64,000 nucleotides of DNA from Conchiformibius sp. (GTDB taxonomy: Bacteria > Pseudomonadota > Gammaproteobacteria > Burkholderiales > Neisseriaceae). The stretch is from contig JASBYJ010000010.1 of the NCBI GenBank assembly GCA_029984035.1, positions 10,778 through 74,777 on the forward strand, read 5' to 3'. Below, piece after piece: positions 36,641 to 46,700 of the stretch (positions within the stretch are counted from its first letter, which is position 1; each line of letters starts with the position of its first letter). Made by a program: the position numbers and the translations under genes. Below the pieces are notes generated by a model, which had not been told where the DNA came from, ran no database searches, and saw nothing but the letters and a program-made list of their open reading frames with translations.

Positions 36641-37096
36641 ATGAAGGGTGAAAAACTGCAGGTATTCCTCAGTGGCGTACAACGGTATTTTTACCAAATT
36701 ATGGATCCTGAGGAACTGGTTGTCGGCACTCCTTATCTTGTAGAGAACACTGTGCCGTCCGCTAAAGACTTTACCGGAGTGATTGCCATTTCAGGCAGAA
36801 GCAAAGGTATCGTATATTTCACTGCTCCGCGCGAGTTGTTGGAACGTCTGCTTTTGCTGATGGGTGAAAGCGATACTGATGATTCTTTCATGATTGATTT
36901 GGTTGGTGAAGTGGCCAATACGATTGCAGGTAATGCCCGCAGCGAATTCGGCGAGGAATTTGAAATTTCTGTTCCCATTGTATTGCGTGGTGCGCCTGAT
37001 GAAATTTTGTTGCCCCGTAAAGACCGTTCGTTTGTCATTCCGATTACTTGGAAAGGCCGCAGTGCTGCGATTGTAATTGCGTTGCGGAAACCTTAA
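36641..37096 (+). CDS. CheX-like CheY-P phosphatase
   Basis: A 151-aa protein of the CheC/CheX/FliY family, CheX type. The phosphatase signature ExxN is present as Glu90 and Asn93 in GEVANTIAGNARSEFG, a single copy as in CheX. The ISGRSKGIVYFT strand region and the GAPDEILLPRKDRSF end also fit. It would dephosphorylate the receiver encoded one base upstream. It is probably translationally coupled (TGATATG). An uptake-sequence hairpin closes the operon. Confidence 0.86.
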   Translation: MKGEKLQVFLSGVQRYFYQIMDPEELVVGTPYLVENTVPSAKDFTGVIAISGRSKGIVYFTAPRELLERLLLLMGESDTDDSFMIDLVGEVANTIAGNARSEFGEEFEISVPIVLRGAPDEILLPRKDRSFVIPITWKGRSAAIVIALRKP

Positions 37097-37115
37097 TCAA
37101 ACTAATGGTTGTTCC

Positions 37116-37143
37116 AGGCTGCCTGAAATCTTTCAGGCAGCCT
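37116..37143. terminator. Uptake-sequence hairpin closing the kinase operon
   Basis: AGGCTGCCTGAAA (37116-37128) and TTTCAGGCAGCCT (37131-37143) form a 13-bp stem with a two-base loop. Confidence 0.75.
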
Positions 37144-37184
37144 ACACTTGTTTTAATCAAATTAATGGTGTCAATGTGTAGCTT

Positions 37185-37763
37185 ATGAATAATATTTTTA
37201 CTAAAACGGCATTGTTATTGGGTGCATTGTTTGTTATTGCCGCTTGCGATGGCAAAAAGGGTGATGTTTCCCGTGCACTAACTTCTGAGACGGCAAATGA
37301 TTCAGTAGGTATGCAAATCGTTAAAAGTAGCGATGGTGCAGTGGTTCTCACTGTAGATCCTGATTTTTCCGATAAACTCAAGGATGCGGCTTTCTTGGCA
37401 GGAGAGCATAGGGGTGAAGTGGAGCTGTTGCAGTACGATAGTGTCCGTAATCTTACTGTTACCGTTGTCAAAGGCGGTTTGAAAAATAATTTTGCCGAGC
37501 TGTTTAGTTCATTGGAAAAAAACTTGAAGTCAGACCCTGTATTGAAAGATATACGAATTGATGAAATGGCTGAACACTCAATGTCATATCGGTTCACTGT
37601 CATGGGAAACAATCAAACGGCATATCATGAAAGCTGTATCACTATCGCTAACTTAAACGCTGCCGATAAACCTGTTTATACGGTCTGTGCAAACAGTAGC
37701 GATATGGATGGTGAAAATCTAAATGCTTGGCTTATGAGCAATGTTCGATTCTCATTTGAATAA
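37185..37763 (+). CDS. Lipoprotein of unknown function
   Basis: A 192-aa protein with a lipobox (VIAAC, Cys21). The mature region is hydrophilic with two further cysteines near the C-terminus (HESCITIANL and YTVCANSS) that could pair. It lies 88 bases after the CheX-like gene, but a strong hairpin intervenes and it has its own terminator, so cotranscription with the kinase operon is doubtful. No domain recognised. Confidence 0.75.
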   Translation: MNNIFTKTALLLGALFVIAACDGKKGDVSRALTSETANDSVGMQIVKSSDGAVVLTVDPDFSDKLKDAAFLAGEHRGEVELLQYDSVRNLTVTVVKGGLKNNFAELFSSLEKNLKSDPVLKDIRIDEMAEHSMSYRFTVMGNNQTAYHESCITIANLNAADKPVYTVCANSSDMDGENLNAWLMSNVRFSFE

Positions 37764-37767
37764 TACA

Positions 37768-37804
37768 AAAAAACCTCTTTCAGGCTGCCTGAAAGAGGTT
37801 TTTT
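37768..37804. terminator. Perfect hairpin with uptake-sequence core
   Basis: AAAAAACCTCTTTCAGGC pairs with its full complement around one base, giving a 17- to 18-bp stem with A and T runs, directly after the lipoprotein gene. A strong bidirectional intrinsic terminator. Confidence 0.9.
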
Positions 37805-38161
37805 CATCAGAAACGGATGAACATTTGTCCGGATCTCTTGATATAGTCAACAGCCATTATGTTAAGTGAAACGGTATGATGGAAAAGAGTTGACGATACC
37901 GCCAGTGGTTCTGTCGCAGGATAACCGATAGTTACAAAAAGTTGTAATTAAAATGGTTGCCTTGTTATGTATTGTTAATGGAAGAAGGGTGCAAACATCT
38001 TAGATTATGCTTCCGAAAAACAGGTTTGGCAGCTTCGTCGGATGTTCTGTATTGCCAATTTATTGATATTTTATGAGCAAGATAAATGGTGGAACCAACT
38101 ATCAGTGCATTAAGCGTAAGCTGTACATAAGAAAAATTAACGCAGCCAAACCCACGCCTTC

Positions 38162-38256
38162 CTATCTGCTACGGCGGATTTGGCGGCGGGCGATATGGCC
38201 GCTTATCACGGTCGCCAACGAGCCGACAAACGGTAAAAACGCATAACCAAAATGTC
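38162..38256 (-). pseudogene. DUF4190-type fragment
   Basis: Minus-strand reading gives FLPFVGSLATVISGHIARRQ followed by a stop, clearly related to GPIVAIITGHIARSQ in the relic at 38438-39011. Only about 30 codons remain. It is probably a leftover paralogue or partial duplication. Confidence 0.55.
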
Positions 38257-38386
38257 GTATACAAGTGAAGCGATGGCACAGCTGTTTGTGTTTTTGGGTT
38301 GCGGTATGGGATTGTTGTTCATGGTGTTTTCACATATCGGCAGGCTGCCTGAAAGCGGTTTTCAGGCAGCCTGCGCGTTTATTTGA
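38252..38386 (+). CDS. Possible 44-aa single-span membrane peptide
   Basis: ATG at 38252 opens a 44-codon frame with one hydrophobic segment, LFVFLGCGMGLLFMVFSHI. There is no convincing ribosome site and the last third is read through uptake sequences, so it may not be a gene. Confidence 0.2.
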   Translation: MSYTSEAMAQLFVFLGCGMGLLFMVFSHIGRLPESGFQAACAFI

Positions 38387-38437
38387 TGTTGGCACAAATC
38401 GTGTGCGGCTAACGGGTGTGGGCGTTGCTAAATTTAT

Positions 38438-39011
38438 CTAACATATAAGGCGGCAATACCAGTGCAGCGCACCGTTTTCCGTTTTCGGCCGCATGGCCAT
38501 TACACGGCCGCGCACGGGGAGATAGGCACTTTTTCGTGGTCGGAAAACTCGGTGTGCAACACACCGTTTTCAATCCGCACGCACTACCAATACGGTGGAA
38601 CGGGCCGGATTTGCGCGTAATTGATTTGCGCTGCCTGTTCGGGTTGGGAGGCAATCTGCTGCGCCAAATCCTGCTGCACGTTTTCCAGTTGCACGGTGGC
38701 TTCGGTGGTTTGGGTACGGTAATAAATATAATCCTGATACGCGGGCAGCATAATGGCGGCGATGATGTCGAGCACAAACACGGTCAAATTGATATAGCCT
38801 AAAATCAGCCTGCCAAAGCCATGCCGCTGCTCTCCTGCTGACGGCGGTGCACTTGGCTGCGGGCGATGTGGCCGGTAATGATGGCGACAATCGGGCCGAT
38901 AAGCGGCAGCAGTACAAAGGAAATAATCCCGAAAACCAAAGCGGTAATCGCCAAACCGTTGGTGCTGCCGCGTGGTTCTTCGGATGACTTGCGTTTGGTG
39001 GGGTGAGTCAT
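38438..39011 (-). pseudogene. Frameshifted DUF4190 / pilin-like protein
   Basis: Starts with MTHPTKRKSSEEPRG and a DUF4190 segment (GLAITALVFGIISFVLLPLIGPIV). After MALAG, the loss of a single base moves the reading into the next frame, which continues LILGYINLTVFVLDIIAAIMLPAYQDYI. Stops and shifts further on separate this from a pilin-like tail, RVMAMRPKTENGALHWYC and stop. Reading across the breaks gives a plausible ~190-aa membrane-anchored pilin-like protein. One indel near 38808 might be a sequencing error; the later lesions argue for real decay. Confidence 0.7.
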
Positions 39012-39387
39012 ACAATTACTCTCTTTATGGAAACAAAGTTAAAATATTTTATTAATTAATATTAATGGCACGGACAGTGTGGGGATAGCGGCGCGGAGAT
39101 GGAAGTTATTGATGAATGAGAGCGCAAACGATAGGTATGATGAGCAAAATATATCATGAATTATGTTGCCCGTTTATATTTCAGGCTGCCTGAAAATAAT
39201 CATATATGATTTTATAGAAATGAATTGATGTAATTGCATGAGAAGTGTTCCGTCATAGGATGTGCGAAATTAGGGGGTGTAATGAAACGGTATTCACCAT
39301 TTTATAATGTTTGATTTGTTTGGATTTTAAAACAATGGCAATAATATATGTAAACTTTATATGCTTGATTATCAGAAAGGAAAAATC
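39012..39387. other. AT-rich intergenic stretch before msrAB
   Basis: No gene seen. One palindromic uptake sequence near 39185 and a TATAAT at 39303-39308 that could serve msrAB. Confidence 0.5.
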
Positions 39388-40935
39388 ATGTCCAAGCGCC
39401 TTCGCAATGCACTGATTGGTTTTCTGACCGGTATGACATTGCTGTTTGTCGCCTTACTGTGTGCAACCGGCGGTACTGTAAAAGTTCTTGCTGCCGACAC
39501 GCAGTTTGCCCAACTTGCCCAGCTGCCGCAAGCCAACGGCAAACCCGCCGCCGCACTCATCAAACCGAACCGCCCCACGCTGGTGAAATTTTGGGCGAGC
39601 TGGTGTCCGCTTTGCTTGAGCGAGCTGGCTGAAACCGAAAAATGGACGCAAGACAAAGATTTTCAGGCAGCCAACGTCCTGACCGTTGCCTCGCCCGCGT
39701 TTCTCGGCGAGAAAAAACAGCCCGATTTTTCCGAATGGTATCGCGGTTTGGATTATCCGAAGCTGCCCGTGTTGCTCAACGAAGGCGGCTCGCTGGCGCA
39801 AGAATGGGGGATTAAGGTTTATCCCTCGTGGGTGCTGCTGGACGGCAAAGGACAAGTCGTGCGCGTGGTGCGCGGCAGCCTGAACCGCGCCCAAGCCCTT
39901 GCCCTGATTGCCAATCCGCAGGCGGAACTGCAATCCTTGCAACAAACCTTTTACCAACCCGACACACAAAAAGGAAACAAAGCCATGAACAGCAAAACCA
40001 TTTATCTGGCAGGCGGCTGCTTTTGGGGCTTGGAAGCCTATTTCCAACGCATTGACGGCGTATTGGACGCGGTTTCCGGCTACGCCAACGGCAAAACCGA
40101 AAAGCCCAGTTATGAAGACGTCGTCCACCGCGACACCGGACACGCCGAAACCGTCAAAGTCGTTTACGATGCCGACAAACTCACGTTGGACGATGTTTTG
40201 CAATACTATTTCCGCGTGATTGACCCCACCAGCCTGAACAAACAGGGCAACGACACCGGCACGCAATACCGCACCGGCGTGTACTACACCGACCCCGCCG
40301 AACAAAGCATCATCGCCGCCGCCTTTGCCCGCGAACAGCAAAAACACAGCAAACCGCTTGCGGTGGAAAACCTGCCCTTGCAACGCTTTGACGAAGCGGA
40401 AGAATATCATCAGGATTATCTGTTGAAAAATCCCAACGGCTATTGTCATATTGATATTCGCAAGGCGGACGAACCTTTGCCGCACAAAAAAACCTCCGCC
40501 AAACCGAGCCAAGACGAATTGCGCCGCACGCTTACCGCCGAGCAATACCGCGTTACCCAAGAAAACGGCACGGAACGCGCGTTCAGCCACGAATACGACC
40601 ATTTGTTTGCAGACGGGATTTATGTGGACGTGGTCGGCGGCAAGCCCCTGTTCAGCTCCGCCGACAAATACGATTCGGGCTGCGGCTGGCCGAGTTTCAC
40701 CAAGCCGATTGAAGCCGCCGCCGTTACCGAACACGAAGACAACAGCTACAATATGCGCCGCGTGGAAGTACGCAGCCAAGCGGCGGATTCGCATTTGGGA
40801 CACGTTTTCCCCGACGGCCCGCCCGACAAAGGCGGCTTGCGCTACTGCATCAACGGCGCGAGTTTGAAATTTGTTCCGTTGGCGGAAATGGACGCGCAGG
40901 GTTATGGCGCGTGGAAAGATAAAGTGAAGAAATAA
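39388..40935 (+). CDS. msrAB: Thioredoxin-MsrA-MsrB methionine sulfoxide reductase (PilB-type)
   Basis: A 515-aa envelope repair enzyme reducing both stereoisomers of methionine sulfoxide. Order: membrane anchor/signal (about 8-30), thioredoxin domain with WCPLC (Cys73, Cys76), MsrA with GGCFWG (catalytic Cys211), MsrB with catalytic Cys487 in LRYCINGAS. The N-terminal domain recycles the other two with electrons from the inner-membrane thiol pathway. The arrangement is a neisserial hallmark. Start at 39388 has AAAGGA eight bases ahead. Confidence 0.96.
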   Translation: MSKRLRNALIGFLTGMTLLFVALLCATGGTVKVLAADTQFAQLAQLPQANGKPAAALIKPNRPTLVKFWASWCPLCLSELAETEKWTQDKDFQAANVLTVASPAFLGEKKQPDFSEWYRGLDYPKLPVLLNEGGSLAQEWGIKVYPSWVLLDGKGQVVRVVRGSLNRAQALALIANPQAELQSLQQTFYQPDTQKGNKAMNSKTIYLAGGCFWGLEAYFQRIDGVLDAVSGYANGKTEKPSYEDVVHRDTGHAETVKVVYDADKLTLDDVLQYYFRVIDPTSLNKQGNDTGTQYRTGVYYTDPAEQSIIAAAFAREQQKHSKPLAVENLPLQRFDEAEEYHQDYLLKNPNGYCHIDIRKADEPLPHKKTSAKPSQDELRRTLTAEQYRVTQENGTERAFSHEYDHLFADGIYVDVVGGKPLFSSADKYDSGCGWPSFTKPIEAAAVTEHEDNSYNMRRVEVRSQAADSHLGHVFPDGPPDKGGLRYCINGASLKFVPLAEMDAQGYGAWKDKVKK

Positions 40936-41085
40936 AAAATCTTCAGGCTGCCTGAAATATTTGCTCTCTGCCCCGCTTGCGGGGAAAGGAAGCAATGTTT
41001 CAGGCAGCCCGAACGTTTATCGTGTTACGCCCTATCCTGCGGCGTGGTATGATTGTCTTTCCAACCTTGTGTCGGGAGCAAACTG

Positions 41086-41517
41086 ATGAAAATCTTGACG
41101 ACAGCCGCCTTGTTTCTGGCTTTGTGCAGCAGCGCGTTGGCACACAATCTGGATAAACACGATGCGGGCGAATACGTTTTGCTGAACACGCAACAGCAAG
41201 CCACTCCGACCATGATGCGCTTTTCCCAAAAAGGCAAACAATGGGTCATGGACGGCAAACAGGGGCGGACGGATTGGCAGCCCGTGTGTCGGGGCGATGG
41301 CGAATGCAAATTAAAACCTTCTTCCGCCGCGCAAGTGCGCCAATGGCAAAAATTGCTGCCTTCATCGTTTCAAACCGCGCCGATGTCGTGCATTCAAAAT
41401 ATTGCCTTTGCGTTTTGCCGCGTCAGCAAGCCCGATAATCCCGATATGCGCCTGTATTGGTGGTTTGCTTGGCAGGACGGCCAAACTTATGCTTTGGGTT
41501 TGAATCGCTTGCGTTAA
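41086..41517 (+). CDS. Small exported protein of unknown function
   Basis: A 143-aa protein with a clear signal peptide (MKILTTAALFLALCSSALA, then HN). The mature part has four cysteines (PVCRGDGECK and SCIQNIAFAFCRV), likely disulphide-bonded, and an aromatic-rich end (LYWWFAWQDGQTYALGL). GGGAG precedes the ATG at 41086. No family recognised. Confidence 0.75.
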   Translation: MKILTTAALFLALCSSALAHNLDKHDAGEYVLLNTQQQATPTMMRFSQKGKQWVMDGKQGRTDWQPVCRGDGECKLKPSSAAQVRQWQKLLPSSFQTAPMSCIQNIAFAFCRVSKPDNPDMRLYWWFAWQDGQTYALGLNRLR

Positions 41518-41547
41518 AAATCCGCCTGATGCTGTGTTGGGTGCTTT

Positions 41548-41596
41548 TCAGGCTGCCTGAACAAGGGTTTTCCCATTTCAGGCAGCCTGAAAAAAT
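41548..41596. terminator. Paired uptake sequences between convergent genes
   Basis: Two palindromic copies (TTTCAGGCTGCCTGAA and TTTCAGGCAGCCTGAAA) about 20 bases apart separate the exported-protein gene and ettA, which converge here. They can fold in either orientation. Confidence 0.6.
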
Positions 41597-41645
41597 GTTT
41601 CAAGGTAAAATGTTTGCCAACAGTATCTATATATGAGTAACTGAA

Positions 41646-43319
41646 TCAGCGCGTTACCGGCTTGTAACGGATACGCTTCGGCTTCGCGCCCTCTTCACCC
41701 AAACGGCGTTTTTTGTCGGCCTCGTATTCCTGATAATTGCCGTCAAAAAACACCCATTTGGAATCGCCCTCGCACGCCAGAATATGCGTGGCGATGCGGT
41801 CGAGAAACCAACGGTCGTGCGAAATCACCATCACGCTGCCGGCAAATTCCAGCAGCGCGTCTTCCAACGCCCGCAAAGTTTCCACGTCCAAATCGTTGGA
41901 CGGCTCGTCCAACAGCAACACATTGCCGCCCGCAATCAAGGTTTTTGCCAAATGCAAACGCCCGCGCTCGCCGCCCGACAGCTTGCCGACCATTTTACTT
42001 TGGTCGCTGCCCTTGAAATTAAAGCGTCCCAAATACGCCCGCGCAGGCAGCTCAAACTGCCCCACCTGCAAAATATCGCGCCCTTCGGCAATCTCGTCAA
42101 ATACGGTTTTGTCGTTGCCCAAACCCTCGCGGCTCTGGTCAATCAGCGACAATTTCACGGTTTGTCCGATTTTCACTTCGCCGCTATCGGGCTGCTCCTT
42201 GCCGGAAATCAGCTTGAACAAAGTGGATTTGCCCGCGCCGTTGGCGCCAATCACGCCCACAATCGCACCGGCGGGAATTTTGAAGCTCAAACCGTCAATC
42301 AGAACGCGGTCGCCGAACGATTTGGAAACATTCACAAATTCAATCACTTCACTACCCAAACGCTCGGCAACGGGAATAAAGATTTCCTGCGTTTCGTTGC
42401 GTTTTTGGTATTCGTAATTGCTCATTTCTTCAAAACGCGCCAAACGCGCTTTGGATTTGGCTTGGCGGCCTTTGGCGTTTTGGCGCACCCATTCAAGCTC
42501 TTGTTTCATCGCCTTAATGCGGGCGGCTTCGGATTTGGCTTCATTCGCCAGACGCTGTTCTTTCTGTTCCAGCCAAGACGAATAATTGCCTTTCCATGGG
42601 ATACCGTGTCCACGGTCCAGCTCCAAAATCCATTCGGCGGCGTTGTCCAAGAAATAGCGGTCGTGCGTTACCGCCACCACCGTTCCGGGAAAACGCACCA
42701 AAAATTGTTCCAACCACTCAACGGATTCCGCGTCCAAATGGTTGGTCGGCTCGTCCAACAGCAGCATATCGGGCTTGGACAGCAGCAGTTTGCACAGGGC
42801 GACACGGCGTTTTTCGCCGCCCGACAACACGCCGATTTTCGCGTCCCATTCAGGCAGCCGCAGCGCATCGGCGGCGATTTCCAATTCGTGTTCCGCGCCG
42901 CCGCCGCTTGACGAACCGGCGGCGATAATCGCTTCCAAACGGCCTTGCTCTTCCGCCAGCGCGTCAAAATCGGCATCGGGTTCGGCGTAGGCGGCGTACA
43001 CTTCTTCCAAGCGTTTTTGCGCGGCGGCCACTTCGCCCAAACCGCTTTCCACTTCTTCGCGCACGGTTTTTTCGGGGTCAAGCTCCGGTTCTTGCGGCAG
43101 GTAGCCGATTTTGATGCCGCCCATCGGCACGGCTTCGCCGTCAAATTCCTTGTCCACACCCGCCATAATCCGCAGCACGGTGGACTTGCCCGCGCCGTTC
43201 AGGCCGAGCAGGCCGATTTTCGCGCCGGGGAAAAACGACAGGGAAATGTCTTTGATAATGGTTTTTTGCGGGGGAACGGTTTTGCTCACGCGCAGCATGG
43301 AGTAAACGTATTGGGACAT
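41646..43319 (-). CDS. ettA: Energy-dependent translational throttle protein EttA
   Basis: ABC-F ATPase acting on the ribosomal E site, gating entry into elongation by ATP/ADP ratio; soluble, no membrane domain. At 557 aa it is the usual EttA length. Two ATPase modules are seen, Walker A GLNGAGKST near residue 40 and GANGAGKST in the second half, each with LSGGE-R signatures and LLLDEPTNHLD / LLLDEPSNDLD. The start at 43319 (MSQYVYSMLRVSKT) has GGAAA upstream; the frame is open for another 120 codons but without similarity. Confidence 0.96.
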   Translation of the reverse strand: MSQYVYSMLRVSKTVPPQKTIIKDISLSFFPGAKIGLLGLNGAGKSTVLRIMAGVDKEFDGEAVPMGGIKIGYLPQEPELDPEKTVREEVESGLGEVAAAQKRLEEVYAAYAEPDADFDALAEEQGRLEAIIAAGSSSGGGAEHELEIAADALRLPEWDAKIGVLSGGEKRRVALCKLLLSKPDMLLLDEPTNHLDAESVEWLEQFLVRFPGTVVAVTHDRYFLDNAAEWILELDRGHGIPWKGNYSSWLEQKEQRLANEAKSEAARIKAMKQELEWVRQNAKGRQAKSKARLARFEEMSNYEYQKRNETQEIFIPVAERLGSEVIEFVNVSKSFGDRVLIDGLSFKIPAGAIVGVIGANGAGKSTLFKLISGKEQPDSGEVKIGQTVKLSLIDQSREGLGNDKTVFDEIAEGRDILQVGQFELPARAYLGRFNFKGSDQSKMVGKLSGGERGRLHLAKTLIAGGNVLLLDEPSNDLDVETLRALEDALLEFAGSVMVISHDRWFLDRIATHILACEGDSKWVFFDGNYQEYEADKKRRLGEEGAKPKRIRYKPVTR

Positions 43320-43682
43320 GGGGGTTTCCTGTAAATAATAGGCCGTGGCGGATAACGGTCGGGTATGCCGTTTGCCGCCGGCTGGATATGTTGATGGAAA
43401 TATATTGTTTGCGCTTGATTTTAACCGAAAAACAGGGCTGGTAAAACGTGTTTTCCGTATTGGTGAGTAAAGGGCGGTTCGGGAGAAAATCGCGGCTTCG
43501 TATCGGCAATGCTTCCTAAGGAGCAAGCGATTGGCAGTGTGTATAGTCGGTGAAAAGGGGTATGGACTATGACGGCAAATATATTTCAGGCAGCCTATGG
43601 TTTGTTCAGGCTGCCTGAACGTTTGCGGAACAGATGGAAAAACATCCGCACCAGTGTAGCGATGTGCGGAACACGGCAACCA
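43320..43682. other. Intergenic stretch upstream of ettA
   Basis: No gene seen. Uptake sequences near 43589 and 43609. It should hold the ettA promoter on the minus strand. Confidence 0.5.
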
Positions 43683-43709
43683 AGGCTGCCTGAAAAGTTT
43701 TCAGGCAGC
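43683..43709. terminator. Uptake-sequence hairpin after the DUF3683 dehydrogenase
   Basis: AGGCTGCCTGAAAA and TTTTCAGGCAGC flank a very short loop, about 20 bases past the stop of the minus-strand gene. Confidence 0.65.
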
Positions 43710-43728
43710 GCAGGCTGTGATAGTTCGA

Positions 43729-46700
43729 TTACAGCAGCACTTTTTCAATGCCGCCGGTTTGTGCGGCTCGGATGAATGTTTGCTGCCAGTTTTCTCCTAA
43801 GATATGTTTGGCCATTTCCACGACAATATAGTCGGCAGGCAGGTTGTTGTCATCGCTGTATCGGCTCAAACCCTGTAAACAGGCAGGACAGGAAGTGAGC
43901 ATTTTGACGTTGCCGCGTTGGGGCAACTGCGCTAAATTTTTCTCGATTTCTTCCTGTTTGCGGAATTTGACTTGGGTGGCGATGTCGGGGCGTTTGACTG
44001 CAAACATGCCGCTTTCGCCGCAGCAGCGGTCGCTGAGAGGAACGTTTTGCCCAATCAATGCGCCTGCCAGCTTGGCGCCGTCCATGCTTTTAATCGGCGT
44101 GTGGCAGGGGTTGTGATAGAGATACTGCTGCCCTTGTATGCCGTCCAGCTTTATGCCTTTTTCCAATAGGAATTCATGAATGTCAATGATGCGGCAGTTG
44201 GGGAAAATGTCTTCGAAACGGTATTCCGCCAAGGCGTCATAACAGGTGCCGCAACTGACAACGACTGTTTTGATGTCCAAATAATTCAATGTATTGGCCA
44301 TGCGGTGAAACAGAACGCGGTTTTCGGTAACCATTTGCGTGGCTTTTTCCTTATCGCCGCCGGCGTTTTGCGGATAGCCGCAGCACAAATAACCTGGGGG
44401 TAAAACGGTTTGCACGCCGATATGGTAGAGCATGGCTTGGGTAGCCAGTCCGACTTGGCTGAACAGACGTTCCGAACCGCAGCCGGGAAAATAGAACACG
44501 GCTTCGGTATCTTCTTCGTTTAAAGCGGGATTGCGGATAATCGGGATGGTTTTGTTGTCTTCGATGTCGAGCCATGCGCGGGCTGTGCGGATGGGAATGT
44601 TGCGCGGCAGCGGGCGGTTGATGAAATGAACCACTTGTTCGCGTATGGCCGCTTTTTGCGTGGTCGCTTTGGGTGCGCGTTTTTGTCTGCCTGCACCGAT
44701 GTGGAACCGTTTGCCCATTTCGTAGCCGAACACTTGGGCCCGGTAGCCTAAATCGACAATGCCTTTGCGCAGCAGATTGACGGCAATCGGCTCTTTGACG
44801 CTCAACAGTGCGCTGCCTGCCGCAACAATCGGATTGAATGCCTGTGATTTTCCGGATTTTTTTAGAAAATGGCGGATATCGATGGAAACATCGCCAAAAT
44901 CGATATTCACAGGGCAGGGTTTGACGCAGCGGTGGCAAACCGTGCAGTGGTCGCCGATGTGGGATAGTTCGTCAAAATGTTTCAGTGAAACGCCGCGCCG
45001 CGTTTGTTCTTCGTATAAAAAGGCTTCGGCAAGCAGCCCTACGCCTAAAATTTTGTTGCGCGGGCTGTACAGCAAATTGGCACGCGGCACGTGGGTGGAG
45101 CATACGGATTTGCATTTTCCGCAACGCAAACAGTCTTTTACGGCATGGGTAATATGGCCTAAAGCGGATTGCTCCATAATCAGGCTTTCGAAACCGAGCA
45201 GTTCGAAAGACGGCGTATAGGCGTTGCGCAGGTCGGAGCCTTTCATCAGTTTGTGGCGGTTGAAACGTCCGTTGGGGTCGATTTTGGCTTTGTAATCCCA
45301 AAAGGGCTGCATTTCTTCGTCTGATAAAAACTCCAGTTTGGTAATGCCTATGCCGTGTTCTCCCGAAATGACGCCGTTCAGGCTGCGTGCAAGCTGCATA
45401 ATCCGTGCAACCGCTTGATGGGCGGTTTGCAGCATTTGGTAATCATCTGAATTGACGGGGATGTTGGTGTGCACATTGCCGTCTCCTGCGTGCATGTGCA
45501 GGGCGACAAACACGCGGCCGCGTACGGTTTGGGCATGGATTTTGCCCAAGCCTGCCATGATTTTGGTATCCGCTTTGCCGCTGAAAATTTCAGCCAGCGG
45601 CTTCATCACGCCTTCTTTAACGGATACGCGCAGCCTGAAATCGCGAAAGGCGGTAAAACAGCTTTCTTCCGCTTTGGCCTCGGGGGCGGCAAAGGCGTTG
45701 GCACCGTAGCGGGCTTGGTAATCGGCTAAAGGTTTGTCCATATTGTCCAACAGCCACTGCCAGCGTTCGCGTACTTGTTCCACATGTGCCAAAGCATGTT
45801 TGGCGCGGTCGCCCAATAATTCGCAGGCGGGCAAATCCGTGCCCATCTGTTCTACAGGCAGGCTGCCTGATAAATAATCGCGCAGGGCGTGGCAGAGTTT
45901 GAGCTTGTTTTGAATGGAAAGTTCGATGTTGATGCGTTCGATGCCGTCTGAATATTCGCCCAGGCGCTCAAGCGGAATCACCACGTCTTCATTGATTTTG
46001 AAGGCATTGGTATGTTTGGCGATGGCGGCGGTGCGGCTGCGGTCGAGCCAGAAGGTTTTCCGCGCTTCGGGCGATACGGCGATAAAGCCTTCGCCGTCGC
46101 GTGCGCGTGCCAGATTGACGATATGCTCCGCCGCAGCGTTCACCGCCTGTTCGTCATCAGACACGATATCGGCAAGCAATACCATTTTCGGCCGCCCTTT
46201 GCCTGCCGCTTTGGTGGCGTAGCCGACTGCGCGGACATAACGCCAGTCCAAATGTTCCAAACCCGCCAAACGCACGCTTTGGTGTGCCAGCATGAAATCG
46301 CGGATTTCGACAATCGAAGGAGTGGCTTTGGCCACCGTGCCGAAAAACTCCAAACACACCGTACGGGTATGTTTGGGCATGGTGTGCAGTACAAAAGCGG
46401 CGGAAGTGATGATGCCGTCCGTTCCTTCTTTTTGTACGCCCGGCAAGCCGCTTAAGAATTTGTCGGTAACGTCTTTGCCCAAACCTGTTTTGCGGAAGGT
46501 ATGTCCTGCGATTTTCAAGCGTTCGGTTTTCTTAATGGTGCGGCCGTCATCCTGCAAAGTGTGTATGTCGAAAACAGCGGTTTCTTCATCGTGGATTTTG
46601 CCGAAATTGTGGCGTACGCGTTCTATCAACAGCCATTCGCCTTGAGGATTGACCATTTTCCACCATGCCAGATTGTCCAGAGCCGTTCCCCACAGCACTG

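Noticed and set aside
39454..40995. Long open frame (over 500 codons) on the strand opposite msrAB
   Set aside because: It mirrors the codon pattern of the well-supported msrAB gene, has no ribosome site and reads as low-complexity Phe/Gly/Val-rich protein.
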